DNA from: Morganella morganii
GTDB taxonomy: Bacteria > Pseudomonadota > Gammaproteobacteria > Enterobacterales > Enterobacteriaceae
NCBI RefSeq assembly: GCF_019402645.1
Contig: NZ_VKKS01000001.1
Span: forward strand, 2,300,769-2,364,768
Direction: 5' to 3'
Length of the DNA stretch: 64,000 nt
This document shows, piece after piece, positions 49,783 through 59,501 of this stretch. Each line of letters begins with the position of its first letter. Position 1 is the first letter of the stretch. Position numbers and translations under genes: made by a program. The notes beneath the pieces were generated by a model, which was given only the letters and a program-made list of their open reading frames with translations, made no database searches and was not told the DNA's origin.

Positions 49783-50284
49783 TTATAACCGGTGGATACG
49801 CTGCCTGCTGATAGTGCCGGGTATTACACTTCTCAGCAGTTGCAGCCTGATCTGGCCGGACACACCGGAACTGCTGCCGGCAGACAGAACCGTCAGTCTG
49901 CGGGTTGATGCGGCAGCGCGGGTTAACACCGACAAAACAGGCAATGCATTACCTGTCCGGATTTGTGTATTTGAAATCAGCAGGGATGACTGGCAGCCGC
50001 CCGGACTCTACCGGAACGCTCCCTGCGACGAGGTTGCACCGGATCCGGTCATGATCCGTCAGATGCAGCACATTTTAAGCCCCGGTGAATCCCGCAGGTA
50101 TTCCTTTGAGATCCCGCGGGAAACAGCACGCTGGCTGCTTGTGGCCGCTGAGTTTCAGCTCCCCGGACAAAACAAAAATACTGTTCTGATCAATACGGAA
50201 GTTAATAAAAATTCAAATGTTGTTGTCGTGGTCAGGGAACACAGTCTGACACAGATGAAAGCGCCTGTTTCAGATAAGCCCTGA
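49775..50284 (+). CDS. tssJ: T6SS outer-membrane lipoprotein TssJ
   Basis: TssJ anchors the TssLM membrane complex to the outer membrane. From ATG 49775 it has 169 residues, with a signal peptide and lipobox ending in Cys23 (LLSSC). The mature part has the family pattern SLRVDAAARVNTDKTGNALPVRICVFEI and the C-terminal VIRQMQHILSPGESRRYSFEIPRETARWLLVAAEFQ. The first ATG (49745) would precede the signal peptide and is unlikely. It overlaps the end of the PAAR-like gene. Confidence 0.93.
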   Translation: MPDYNRWIRCLLIVPGITLLSSCSLIWPDTPELLPADRTVSLRVDAAARVNTDKTGNALPVRICVFEISRDDWQPPGLYRNAPCDEVAPDPVMIRQMQHILSPGESRRYSFEIPRETARWLLVAAEFQLPGQNKNTVLINTEVNKNSNVVVVVREHSLTQMKAPVSDKP

Positions 50285-50318
50285 CACCACGCTTTAGTAC
50301 GGAACTGAGGATATAATT

Positions 50319-51674
50319 ATGTTGTTAAAACAGCGTGTTGCCTGGGTTGAAGGAATGCTGATGGAACCCCAGCATTTTCAGCAGCAGGAGCGGTATTTCG
50401 AACATTTCACGGACATGCGTATCCGCAGCACAGATGCTCTGGCCTGGGGTTTTCGTCAGATACACCTCGACTCCGGATTACTCGACCAGGGAAAAATCGC
50501 CCTGGTCCGTGCCGGGGGCGTTTTTCCTGACGGTACCCCGTTTGATCTCGGCAGTGACGACCCGCTGCCGCTGCCGTTTGATCCGGGCCCGGATTGCCAG
50601 GGACAGATTATTTGTCTTTCTGTCCTGATGGATATGCCGGGTAATACCTTTATCGATCTGTCACAAAGCAAAGGGCAAAGCCGCTTCAGTGTGATTAATG
50701 CCGATATCCGCGACCGCAATGCCGGTCTGGCATCCGAGGGCACGCCGCAGATGGCCACACTTCAGCTCGGGGAACTCAGAACACAGCTGAATGTCCGGAG
50801 TGCTGTCAGTGATGCGGAATCCCTGCTGCCCGTTGCCCGGATCACCGAAAGAACCCGCGACGGACGCCTGATACTCGATGATAAATTCCTGCCGCCGATG
50901 CTGGATTTCCGTGCCTGCGGCTGGCTGAAAAGTGCCGTCACCGAACTGCTTGGTCTGATGGTGCAGCGACTGGAGAGTGTTTACCGCCCGGATGTTCCGC
51001 TGACCACCGGCGGGCTGACCGAATTACTGGAACTCCTGCTGTTACAGACACTGAGTGAGTACCATCTGCGCCTGGCTCACCTGCTGGCACAGCCCCGGGT
51101 TCATCCTGAGCGGCTGTTTTTCACACTGCTGGGTCTGCTCGGACGCCTGAGCATCATTCCGGGTAAAGAGAATACCTCACTGCACCAGGATTTCCATTAT
51201 TCACATAATGAGCCGCAGAATGCGTATTTCAGCCTGTTTGCCGCGCTGCGCCGTGCGCTGTCACTGGTGATTGAGGCACCGGCTATCGCCCTGCCGTTTA
51301 TTGAGCGCGGCGACAATATCTATCTGTACCAGAATGATCCGCAGTTACGTCTGGAAAAACTGGTCTTTATCGTCAGTGCGGAACTGCCGGGCGACACCAT
51401 GAGAAGCTATTTCCCTGCCCAGACCAAACTGGCACCGGTGGAAAAAATTGTCCAGCTCATCGATTTGCAGTTGCCGGGCGTCCGCATCACCCCGATGTCA
51501 TCACCGCCGCGCCACATCCCGTATTACCCGAACAGTGTCTACTTTGAGGTGGATAATGCGGATCCGATGTACAGGGACATGCTGGCCGGCAGCGCTGCGG
51601 CACTGAGTATTGTCGGTGATTTCCCGGGATTACGTTTTGAGGCATGGGGCTTGCGCCAGGGGAGAGTAGGATGA
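50319..51674 (+). CDS. tssK: T6SS baseplate-membrane connector TssK
   Basis: TssK links the baseplate to the TssJLM membrane complex. The N-terminus VAWVEGMLMEPQHFQQQERYFE is diagnostic, and later conserved parts include LLLLQTLSEYHLRLAHLLAQPRVHPERLFFTLLGLLGRLS and EKIVQLIDLQLPGVRITPMSSPPRHIPYYPNSVYFEV. Length 451 is typical. Stop overlaps the start of tssL. Confidence 0.96.
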   Translation: MLLKQRVAWVEGMLMEPQHFQQQERYFEHFTDMRIRSTDALAWGFRQIHLDSGLLDQGKIALVRAGGVFPDGTPFDLGSDDPLPLPFDPGPDCQGQIICLSVLMDMPGNTFIDLSQSKGQSRFSVINADIRDRNAGLASEGTPQMATLQLGELRTQLNVRSAVSDAESLLPVARITERTRDGRLILDDKFLPPMLDFRACGWLKSAVTELLGLMVQRLESVYRPDVPLTTGGLTELLELLLLQTLSEYHLRLAHLLAQPRVHPERLFFTLLGLLGRLSIIPGKENTSLHQDFHYSHNEPQNAYFSLFAALRRALSLVIEAPAIALPFIERGDNIYLYQNDPQLRLEKLVFIVSAELPGDTMRSYFPAQTKLAPVEKIVQLIDLQLPGVRITPMSSPPRHIPYYPNSVYFEVDNADPMYRDMLAGSAAALSIVGDFPGLRFEAWGLRQGRVG

Positions 51675-53269
51675 ATGAGTTTGAACGCCAGATCAGGAGT
51701 GCCATATCGGCGGCCCGCACAGGAGTGAAACGGGCCGAACACTCGTTAACCAACCCGATATGGCAGGCCAAAAGCACTGCCGCCTCCATCGGCGGCATCA
51801 TTCCGGCCGGTATGCGGGGGATGGGCAACACACAACCGCAGGATGACGAACTGCCGGAATTCACGGCAGCCAATGAAGATCCCCCGGCATCATCCGGTAA
51901 CCCGGCTCAGGGAAAACAGAATCCGCTTCCGCCAATGCGCCCCGCACAACAGCGGGAACGTCAGCAGGGCACCCGCTCTGCCGGACAGAGCAGTTCGCTG
52001 TTCGGCCTCTGGCATAACCCGTATATTTCAGCCGGGATGCCGCTGTTGTTGCAGATTGAGTGGTTCCGTAATGAGCCGCAGACCGATTTTGTCTGTGCCC
52101 GCCTGCAAATTGTCAGAAAACTGGAATTCTTCCGCAAAGATCTGCGCAAACAGGGATTCCCGCCGGAGGAGATCAACCACCTCTCTTACCTTATCTGCAC
52201 CTATGTGGACGGTATTTTTAACGACATGGTGAAAGAGGAGATAACCGGTCTGAGTCTGCTGGTGGAATTCCATAAAGATGCCTGGGGCGGCGAAAACTGC
52301 TTTGAGCATCTGAAAGAATATATCAGCAACCCGCAGGATAACCATGATGTGCTTGAGTTCTATTATCTGATCCTGTCCATGGGATTTGAAGGGAAATACC
52401 GGATGCTCGATCGCGGGGCGGTATTGCTGATGGATCTGCGTAATCACCTCAGCGGACTGCTCTATGCGCAAAATACAACACTGTATTTGTCTGATGTCCG
52501 GGCAGAGAAAGTCAAACCGCCGAAGCGCCGTTTTATCACCGCTTTACGGATTCTGATCACCGGGCTTATCCTGGCGGTTATCGCCTACGGTATTTCCGCC
52601 TGGTATCTCCATGAGCAGGCACGCCAGATCCGCAATGATATTCTGGCATGGGTTCCGCCGGAGCCGCGCAAAATCAATATTATGGAAACACTGCCTAATC
52701 CGCTGACCCAAATCTTAAATGAGGGCTGGCTGGAAGTCCGTAAAGATCCGCGCGGCTGGCTGCTTATCTTCACCTCTGATGGTGCTTTCCTGACCGGTAA
52801 ATCCGAACTGACGGAAGACTTCCTCAGCAAACGCAATATCGAGCGTCTGGGTGCCGCCCTCGCACCGTGGCCGGGTGACCTGGAAGTCATCGGGCATACC
52901 GATGCAACACCATTCCGCAAAACCTCCGCCAATAACAACCTGAAGCTGTCAGAAGCCAGAGCGGTGGTTGTCGCCGATATTCTGCGGACCAATACCATGA
53001 TTAATCAGACTCACAACCGTGAAATTACGGCAACAGGCCGGGGTGAGAGTGACCCGATCGCTGATAACACCACGGATGAAGGACGCAAACGTAACCGCCG
53101 TGTCGATATCTTATGGAAAATCGGCAAACGCGATGCGGAACAGGCTATGCAGGGCTATCAGGACAGCGATATTCCGGCCGTACTGAACGAAACCCCGGCA
53201 CCGCCAGCAGGTAATAATGATAACAACACTTCAGCAGAATCGCCTGTGCTCCCGGCCTGGATGAAGTAA
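51671..53269 (+). CDS. tssL: T6SS inner-membrane protein TssL with OmpA-like domain
   Basis: TssL (DotU) pairs with TssM in the membrane complex. ATG 51671 with GGAGAG site gives 532 residues. An N-terminal low-complexity Pro/Gln region is followed by the DotU domain (about 110-285: ISAGMPLLLQIEWF, then EFYYLILSMGFEGKYR). A membrane helix lies near 288-313 (RILITGLILAVIAYGISAWYL), and a C-terminal OmpA-like peptidoglycan-binding domain follows (VIGHTDATPF, KLSEARAVVVADILR, GRGESDPIADN, RNRRVDI). This is the extended form of TssL, in which the OmpA domain substitutes for a separate TagL. Confidence 0.95.
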   Translation: MNEFERQIRSAISAARTGVKRAEHSLTNPIWQAKSTAASIGGIIPAGMRGMGNTQPQDDELPEFTAANEDPPASSGNPAQGKQNPLPPMRPAQQRERQQGTRSAGQSSSLFGLWHNPYISAGMPLLLQIEWFRNEPQTDFVCARLQIVRKLEFFRKDLRKQGFPPEEINHLSYLICTYVDGIFNDMVKEEITGLSLLVEFHKDAWGGENCFEHLKEYISNPQDNHDVLEFYYLILSMGFEGKYRMLDRGAVLLMDLRNHLSGLLYAQNTTLYLSDVRAEKVKPPKRRFITALRILITGLILAVIAYGISAWYLHEQARQIRNDILAWVPPEPRKINIMETLPNPLTQILNEGWLEVRKDPRGWLLIFTSDGAFLTGKSELTEDFLSKRNIERLGAALAPWPGDLEVIGHTDATPFRKTSANNNLKLSEARAVVVADILRTNTMINQTHNREITATGRGESDPIADNTTDEGRKRNRRVDILWKIGKRDAEQAMQGYQDSDIPAVLNETPAPPAGNNDNNTSAESPVLPAWMK

Positions 53270-53288
53270 CGGTATACAAGGACGTATT

Positions 53289-56200
53289 ATGATCAGACGA
53301 TTTATTATCCTTATCATCGCATTGATTCTCTGCTACATCATCTGGTGGGTCGGGCCGATGATTGCCATCGGAAACTTTTACCCGCTCGCACGGGTGCTGG
53401 TACGCCAGATCATTATCGGCATTATTCTTTTCTGGGCGCTGTGGCCGTTTGTGGCTTTCCTGTTCAGCCGTCTGTTCCGTTTTCTGCGCACCCCGCTGCC
53501 GAAGCCGAAAAAGAAGATTATCCAGCTGGACCGGGTAACCGCCCGTTTTACGGATGCTATACGGACGCTGCAATTTATTGCGCTGGCCGGTAAAAAAACC
53601 CGCAGCGAGCGGATGAAAATCCATTTCAGCCGCGAATATATCAACAACAAACCCTGGTTTGTGGTGATGGGGCCTGCCGGATGCGGCAAAACCTCCGTGA
53701 TTTATGACAGCGGTGAGCAGTTCCTGCTTTCCGAGCAGTACGGATTACCCCGCACCACGGATGTCGGCCCGACTGTTGACTGCAACTGGTGGCTGACAGA
53801 ACGCGCCGTGTACATTGATACTGCCGGGGAATGGGTGCAGATGCACGGACAGAGTGACGATGCCGGTAATGCACGGCAGAAACTGTATGCCCTTATCCGT
53901 AAACACCGCCGCTATCCCGGCATCGACGGGATTATTTTGTGTGCGGATATCGGCACACTGCTGTATGCCCCTCTGACAGAACGGAAATCACTGGCTGACA
54001 CATTGCGTATCCGCATTCTGGAAATGGCCGCACTTTTTCAGTCCGATATTCCGGTTTATCTGTTGCTGAATAATATTGACCATCTGCCCGGCGGTGAAGC
54101 GTTCCTGAATATCGCCGATGACGACCTGCTTGCCGGCGGTCTGGGGATCAGCCTGCAATGCACAGACGATCACCGCAATAATTTTATTCATGATGAAAAT
54201 ACCTATCACCAGTTACAGATCCGGGTCAGCAACTATATTCTTGAAACCCTGCACAATGTGCCGGATGACGGATTACGCCACCAGCTGCTGCTGTTTATTG
54301 AATCTCTCGGCGCACTGCAAAAACCGTTGTTTTCCTTTCTCGAACAGATCTTTCCGGCATCCGCGATGGGTTATACCGGATGCCTGCGGCAGATGTGGAT
54401 GGGCAGCACCACCCCGCTGATGGCGCGTGAGAGCTTATATAACGCGGATGCGGACGGGTTATTTGATGAGCGCCAGTCCGGCAGAATGTACTTTCCGGCA
54501 CTGACACAGGCAATCACCGAACGGGGTGTGCTGCACAGTGCCCGCTACCGGCCGCTGCGCAACAAACTGATTTCCGCCGCCCGTTACTCCGCAGTGACTG
54601 CCGGTCTGCTGGCTGTAGTGATGATGCTCTCCTCCCGCTATTTCTGGGAATCGGATTTTATTTCCTATGCCAGCGCCCGCTTTGAGGAAACCAAACGGAT
54701 TGTCCGCGATATTCCGGTCACCAGTCAGTTTAATGATGACCTGATTGCCGCTTATGAACAGCTCGGCTATATCAACACACAGTTTCTGGAAAGTTCTCCG
54801 CCGCTGCTGACGCCGTATTTCGAACATAAGCTGCTGAGTAATGCAATGGAGCAGACTTACCGGCGTCATCTGTACAAGATCTTCTGGCCTGCCGTGGAAA
54901 ATTATATCGCCAACGAACTGAAACAGAGCGCACTCAACGGTAATACCGATGCTTACGACACACTCAAGGTCTATCTGATGATGGTTTATCCCTCATACCG
55001 GGAGCCGGAAGCGCTGGAAAACTGGTTTATGATCCGCTGGGACAACTACGCGGTACAGGGCTATACCGAAAATGACCGCCGCCTGTTCCGCTATCATCTG
55101 CACGAGTTATTCAGTGACACCTCATCCACAGCACCAGCAGCAAAAATGAATGCAGAGCTGGTACGTATCGCCCGTGTCAATGCCATGAAAACACCGATCC
55201 ATCTGCGGGTGGTTAACCGTATCAAAGATAAACCATTGCCTGCCGGTATTCAGAATATCTCGCTGGCGGATGCCGCAGGCCCCAGTGTATCGCTGATGTT
55301 GCGCCGCAAAAGTACCAATACAGTGACAGATACCGCCATTTCCGGTTTCTACACAAAAGCAGGCTATAAGGATGTCTTCCTGCCGCAATTACAGGATGCC
55401 GCAACTGATATGATCAGTGAGGAAAACTGGGTACTCAGTGACAACACAGAAAAACGCGGTGACATCGGCACACAGGAGGCGATTCAGACTTTATCCAATG
55501 AAGCACTGAAAGCCTATCTGTCTGAGTATGCTAATCAGTGGGAGAGTTTCCTGAAGGATATCCGTGTCCGGCCAATCAGTGATCTTGATGACGCGGCGCA
55601 ACTTGCCCGCCGGTTTACCGAGCCATCCTCACCGCTGACCAGCCTGGTACAGTTTGCCATCGATGAAACAACACTGAGCCGCGAAAACCAGCAGGATGCC
55701 ACCGCATGGTTCGCCCGTCAGGAAAACAAGCTGACTCAGACCCGTCGCTCATTACTGGATGGTATCAGCAACGATCGCTCTGCCGGGAGCACGCCGGAGA
55801 AAACCCTGGAAACCCGGTTTGAAGCACTGCACCGTCTGCGTCAGGCCGAAACCGCCGGCGCCAATGATCCGTTATTCACGGCGTTTGACCAGGTTTACAA
55901 CAAACTCGCCACCCTCTCCGCTTCACTGCGTGCCGGTCAGATTCTGCCGCAAAACAGCGAAATCAACCGGTTACGCGATGATATGCTGCGCCAGCCGGAG
56001 CCGGTACGCAGTGTCATGATAGATCTGCTTTCAACAGGTGAAAAACAGAGCCTGCAAAAAAGCAAAGAAAACCTCAGCCGTGGTGCTTCATCAATTGCTT
56101 CAGATTCCTGCCGGACAACTATCAGCGGCCGCTACCCGTTTAACCGGGGCGCAAGAGAAGAAGCCGGGATTGGGGATTTCACACGGATGTTCGGGCGCGG

Positions 56201-56762
56201 CGGGGCAATCCAGAGTTTCTTTGATGAAAATCTGGCCGCCTATGTGAATACCGGCGCAACACCATGGCAAATCCATCCCGGCAGCCGCGGCGTGGTATCA
56301 GCCAAAACAGTGGCATCATTTGAGAATGCCGCCCGCATCCGTGATTCCTTCTTTGATCCGTCAGGGGCGATGGCGATGTCCATGATTATCCGCCCGATCT
56401 CACTGTCACCTTCTGTTCTGGAAGCCGTGCTGGATATTGACGGCCAGATAGTCCGCTACAGTCACGGCTATCAGGAGCCGGTCAAAATTAACTGGCCGGG
56501 TCCCAAAGGCGGCATTTACACGCGCCTGACATTTAAAACACAGGACGGACAGGTAGAAACGGTCAGCTTTGACGGGCCGTGGGCGCTTTTCCGGATGTAT
56601 GACGCCAGTAACCCGGTACAGCTGAGCAGCAACAGCCGCCAGCTCACTATGGCGATGGGTCAGGTGAAAGGATTCTTTGTTGTCGAGCTTAATTCAACAA
56701 TGAAGGATTATCCGTTGTGGTCACGGGCATTAAAACAGTTTTCCTGCCCGGGTAATATCTGA
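53289..56762 (+). CDS. tssM: T6SS membrane protein TssM (IcmF)
   Basis: TssM spans the inner membrane and periplasm and connects to TssJ. The 1,157-residue protein has two N-terminal helices (about residues 5-25 and 40-60), then a cytoplasmic NTPase domain with an intact Walker A (GPAGCGKT, 128-135) and DTAGEW (Walker B-like). A third helix near residues 430-450 leads to the IcmF periplasmic region, ending in the beta-rich C-terminus that contacts TssJ. Intact Walker A suggests active nucleotide binding. Confidence 0.96.
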   Translation: MIRRFIILIIALILCYIIWWVGPMIAIGNFYPLARVLVRQIIIGIILFWALWPFVAFLFSRLFRFLRTPLPKPKKKIIQLDRVTARFTDAIRTLQFIALAGKKTRSERMKIHFSREYINNKPWFVVMGPAGCGKTSVIYDSGEQFLLSEQYGLPRTTDVGPTVDCNWWLTERAVYIDTAGEWVQMHGQSDDAGNARQKLYALIRKHRRYPGIDGIILCADIGTLLYAPLTERKSLADTLRIRILEMAALFQSDIPVYLLLNNIDHLPGGEAFLNIADDDLLAGGLGISLQCTDDHRNNFIHDENTYHQLQIRVSNYILETLHNVPDDGLRHQLLLFIESLGALQKPLFSFLEQIFPASAMGYTGCLRQMWMGSTTPLMARESLYNADADGLFDERQSGRMYFPALTQAITERGVLHSARYRPLRNKLISAARYSAVTAGLLAVVMMLSSRYFWESDFISYASARFEETKRIVRDIPVTSQFNDDLIAAYEQLGYINTQFLESSPPLLTPYFEHKLLSNAMEQTYRRHLYKIFWPAVENYIANELKQSALNGNTDAYDTLKVYLMMVYPSYREPEALENWFMIRWDNYAVQGYTENDRRLFRYHLHELFSDTSSTAPAAKMNAELVRIARVNAMKTPIHLRVVNRIKDKPLPAGIQNISLADAAGPSVSLMLRRKSTNTVTDTAISGFYTKAGYKDVFLPQLQDAATDMISEENWVLSDNTEKRGDIGTQEAIQTLSNEALKAYLSEYANQWESFLKDIRVRPISDLDDAAQLARRFTEPSSPLTSLVQFAIDETTLSRENQQDATAWFARQENKLTQTRRSLLDGISNDRSAGSTPEKTLETRFEALHRLRQAETAGANDPLFTAFDQVYNKLATLSASLRAGQILPQNSEINRLRDDMLRQPEPVRSVMIDLLSTGEKQSLQKSKENLSRGASSIASDSCRTTISGRYPFNRGAREEAGIGDFTRMFGRGGAIQSFFDENLAAYVNTGATPWQIHPGSRGVVSAKTVASFENAARIRDSFFDPSGAMAMSMIIRPISLSPSVLEAVLDIDGQIVRYSHGYQEPVKINWPGPKGGIYTRLTFKTQDGQVETVSFDGPWALFRMYDASNPVQLSSNSRQLTMAMGQVKGFFVVELNSTMKDYPLWSRALKQFSCPGNI

Positions 56763-56783
56763 TAAACGAAAAGGACAGTCATT

Positions 56784-57137
56784 ATGTTAGATCCGAAAAA
56801 TGTACAGTCGGTACTGAAATTCAGTACCGAATCAGGAAATGAATCTGCTTCAGAATTACAGAAACCCTTCATGGAAGGGATTGAAAATATGAATATGTCC
56901 GGTTCGGATGCCTCCCGTTCAATACTGAAGAACGTCAATCAATCCTGTGACCAGATGATGAAGGAAATGGGAAAAATGTTTGATGGCTTGCAGGATAATC
57001 TGGATGCACATCAGAAAATGCAGCAGGACGAGCGGCCGAAAGACTTTGATACCGCCATGAAGGATTTGCGGACAACACTGTCTTCAGGTTTCCCGGAAGA
57101 AATGAAAAGTATGTTTGATAAAATGCCGAAGATATAA
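56784..57137 (+). CDS. Small hypothetical protein at the end of the T6SS operon
   Basis: I do not recognise this 117-residue protein. It follows tssM by 21 bases with an AAAAGGA site and ends at a terminator, so it belongs to the operon. It is hydrophilic and probably helical (SEQSASELQKPFMEG-type pattern; NQSCDQMMKEMGKMFDGLQDNLDAHQKM could be a coiled coil), methionine-rich with no signal peptide or membrane segment. Possible roles are chaperone, adaptor, immunity protein or small effector; none is supported by a motif. Confidence 0.7.
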   Translation: MLDPKNVQSVLKFSTESGNESASELQKPFMEGIENMNMSGSDASRSILKNVNQSCDQMMKEMGKMFDGLQDNLDAHQKMQQDERPKDFDTAMKDLRTTLSSGFPEEMKSMFDKMPKI

Positions 57138-57146
57138 TCCGGCCGG

Positions 57147-57179
57147 AAAAAATACCGGGTCAATCCCGGTATTTTTTTA
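57147..57179 (+). terminator. Rho-independent terminator of the T6SS operon
   Basis: An 11-base stem (AAAATACCGGG at 57147-57157 with its complement, short loop) runs into a T tract, shortly after the last T6SS-locus gene. Confidence 0.92.
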
Positions 57180-57230
57180 TACTGAACAACGACAATCAAT
57201 AATCACTGTTTTGTTCCTAGTTTTATACTC

Positions 57231-57259
57231 AAAAAAAACACGAAAGCATAGCTTTCGTG
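57231..57259 (-). terminator. Rho-independent terminator of the trehalose operon
   Basis: A nine-base perfect stem (CACGAAAGC at 57239-57247 with 57251-57259, ATA loop) is followed on the minus strand by eight T residues (A run 57231-57238). It lies about 100 bases after the porin stop. Confidence 0.9.
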
Positions 57260-57362
57260 CAGGAATAAACAAGATATTTCCCTTTACCCTGATTCCCTTT
57301 AACAATGCAAATAACACAGATGGATATGATTAAACAAAATGGCTTTCAATACAGAGAAACCA

Positions 57363-58748
57363 TCAGAATAAATATTTAAAACGAATACGCGCACCATAAC
57401 GATCGTTATCTTTACCGTCAACCGTCGTCATATCGTCATTCCCGGTAATATGGGAGTAATAAGCCCCAAGGTATGTTTTAAAATTATCCATCCCTAATAT
57501 ATCAGGCAACTCATAAGACGTAAACACTGTATTAATATTATATTTACCAGGATTTAAAATATCATACTTATTATCATCAAACGAGCTGACAACCTGATAT
57601 GATTTAATATCATTATGGGAATATATATAACCAAGCTGGAATTTTCGCCATAAAATATTAGTACCGGCAGAGAAATCATTTTCATTTTTTGCATCCAGAT
57701 AAGCGGTACTGACATTAACGACTACCCCATTCTCCGGATCATTTTCCAGCGTATCCCATTTTATGGTCAGGCCATAACCGGTACGCCGGGACTGATCCTC
57801 AAATTTCCCTTCCGCATTATTAAAGCCGTATGCATTACTGATAACATTAGCATCCACTGCCCCCGCAATCGTGAAGTTATCGTAATTCCATGCCACAACA
57901 GGACGGACATAAATCACATTCTTTTTATTCTGTAATTTACGTCCATGATATTCCTGATCTTTAAAGACACTGCTGCCATCTTCAATCAGCGTATTCACCT
58001 CAAAATACCAGTTATCATAGTTACTGCTGAGGTTCATCCCACCCCCGCTGTTACTTCGTCCCCGCCCTTCCTTCATCATATAAATGTAGCCGAAGCCATC
58101 TGCATAGAGATCATTAGCACTGTTACCCGAATGTTCGACAAAGGTATCCTGGTTCAGCGGAAACATATCATAGGCTTCATAGCGACCAATTTTATATTTC
58201 CATTTATCTTCTTTGCCAAAATAAAATACCGCATCATCAAGCCCGATATTCCCTGACATATTGGCTAACGGCTGAACACTGAAACCGGCATAATTACCGT
58301 TATCCAGTTTTCTCTGCCCGTCAAGGCCGATTAAAATCCGTCCGTTAATATCCCAGCGTTCTCTATCACCGAAATCATCAGCTCCGCGTCCGGCCTGCGT
58401 CTGCATTGAGGTAATCTGCCCTTTACGGCTGGCAGCATCAATATTAAACTCCACGTCACCGTATAATTTTAATGACCCTTTGCCATTATCTGCACTGACA
58501 ATATTACTGAAACCGGCGGCATTCCCCTGACGGGTATTCCCTGCCTCAGCCGTATTTTTGGCCATTAAATTTTCCAGACGTTCTGCTTTTTTTTCTGCCG
58601 CCACAGCTCTTGCTTCTGCTTCAGACGCTCTTTTTTCAAGGCTGTTCAGACGTGCCTCAATATCACTCAATGATGTTTCGGCACCGGCAGAAAAAGGAAT
58701 AACAGAAACAGCAAGTCCTGTTATTAATGCTAATTTATTTAATTTCAT
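57363..58748 (-). CDS. Sugar-specific outer-membrane porin (ScrY/RafY-like)
   Basis: A 461-residue outer-membrane porin with a signal peptide (ending SAGA, before ETSLSDIEA). The mature N-terminus has a 45-residue alpha-helical coiled coil (SLSDIEARLNSLEKRASEAEARAVAAEKKAERLE), as seen in ScrY and RafY. A beta-barrel with aromatic girdles follows, ending in FKYLF. As the last gene of the tre cluster it most likely lets trehalose (or related disaccharides) cross the outer membrane. Separated from pgmB by 94 bases containing a short hairpin (58784-58801). Substrate is inferred from context. Confidence 0.85.
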   Translation of the reverse strand: MKLNKLALITGLAVSVIPFSAGAETSLSDIEARLNSLEKRASEAEARAVAAEKKAERLENLMAKNTAEAGNTRQGNAAGFSNIVSADNGKGSLKLYGDVEFNIDAASRKGQITSMQTQAGRGADDFGDRERWDINGRILIGLDGQRKLDNGNYAGFSVQPLANMSGNIGLDDAVFYFGKEDKWKYKIGRYEAYDMFPLNQDTFVEHSGNSANDLYADGFGYIYMMKEGRGRSNSGGGMNLSSNYDNWYFEVNTLIEDGSSVFKDQEYHGRKLQNKKNVIYVRPVVAWNYDNFTIAGAVDANVISNAYGFNNAEGKFEDQSRRTGYGLTIKWDTLENDPENGVVVNVSTAYLDAKNENDFSAGTNILWRKFQLGYIYSHNDIKSYQVVSSFDDNKYDILNPGKYNINTVFTSYELPDILGMDNFKTYLGAYYSHITGNDDMTTVDGKDNDRYGARIRFKYLF

Positions 58749-58841
58749 TTTATCTACCTTTGTTCACTACGATCGGATGGCGGCAGTATATGAATATACT
58801 GAGCCTTTATTATGGTGATTTTATTATCAGAAGTTTAATTA

Positions 58842-59501
58842 TTATTGCTTTGTTTTTAATACATATTCAGGCGTAACATCTTCAAATGAAGAAATAATAA
58901 GATCAGCACCGGTTAACAGTGATTTATCTCCGCTGACTCCGACTGAAAAAATACCCGCACTTTTTAGTGCGGTAATACCCGACTGCGCATCCTCAAAGCC
59001 TATTGCATCCTGTGGCTGAACATTAATCGATGATGCCGCTTTCAGAAATATTTCGGGATCCGGCTTACCGTTAGTCAGCAACGCCGGATCAACAACTGAC
59101 TTAAAGTACTTCTCAATATTGAGTTTTTTTAAAATAAAAGGCGCATTACGGGATGCGGAAGCAACAGCACAAGGTATATTAAGCTTATTTGCACGAATAA
59201 TAAAATCACGGAATCCGGGTAAAATATTATTTTCAGACAACTCACCGAGTAAATTTACATAATAATCATTTTTTTCATCCGCCAGCGTGCTCTTCTCTTC
59301 CGGGCTGAGAATATCAGACTGATGACCATAATCTAATATTTTATCTAACGACTCCATCCGGCTGATACCTTTCAGTTCCTCATTAAACTTCTCACTGATA
59401 TCAAAGCCTGATTTATTGGCAATATATCGCCAGGCGATATAATGGTACTTCGCCGTATCAACAATCACGCCGTCCAAATCGAATAAAAACCCTGATTTCA
59501 T
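58842..59501 (-). CDS. pgmB: Beta-phosphoglucomutase
   Basis: PgmB converts beta-glucose 1-phosphate to glucose 6-phosphate through beta-glucose 1,6-bisphosphate. HAD-superfamily motifs: nucleophile Asp in FDLDGVIVDTA (first and second Asp), cap domain with ISRMESLDKIL (arginine and serine for phosphate), the Lys/Ser region VASASRNAPFILKKL, and motif IV acids GKPDPEIFLKA, GFEDAQSGI. Length 219 matches the family. It overlaps the GH65 gene stop by four bases (ATGA), so the two are translationally coupled; this pairing implies that beta-G1P is produced by the upstream enzyme. Confidence 0.93.
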   Translation of the reverse strand: MKSGFLFDLDGVIVDTAKYHYIAWRYIANKSGFDISEKFNEELKGISRMESLDKILDYGHQSDILSPEEKSTLADEKNDYYVNLLGELSENNILPGFRDFIIRANKLNIPCAVASASRNAPFILKKLNIEKYFKSVVDPALLTNGKPDPEIFLKAASSINVQPQDAIGFEDAQSGITALKSAGIFSVGVSGDKSLLTGADLIISSFEDVTPEYVLKTKQ

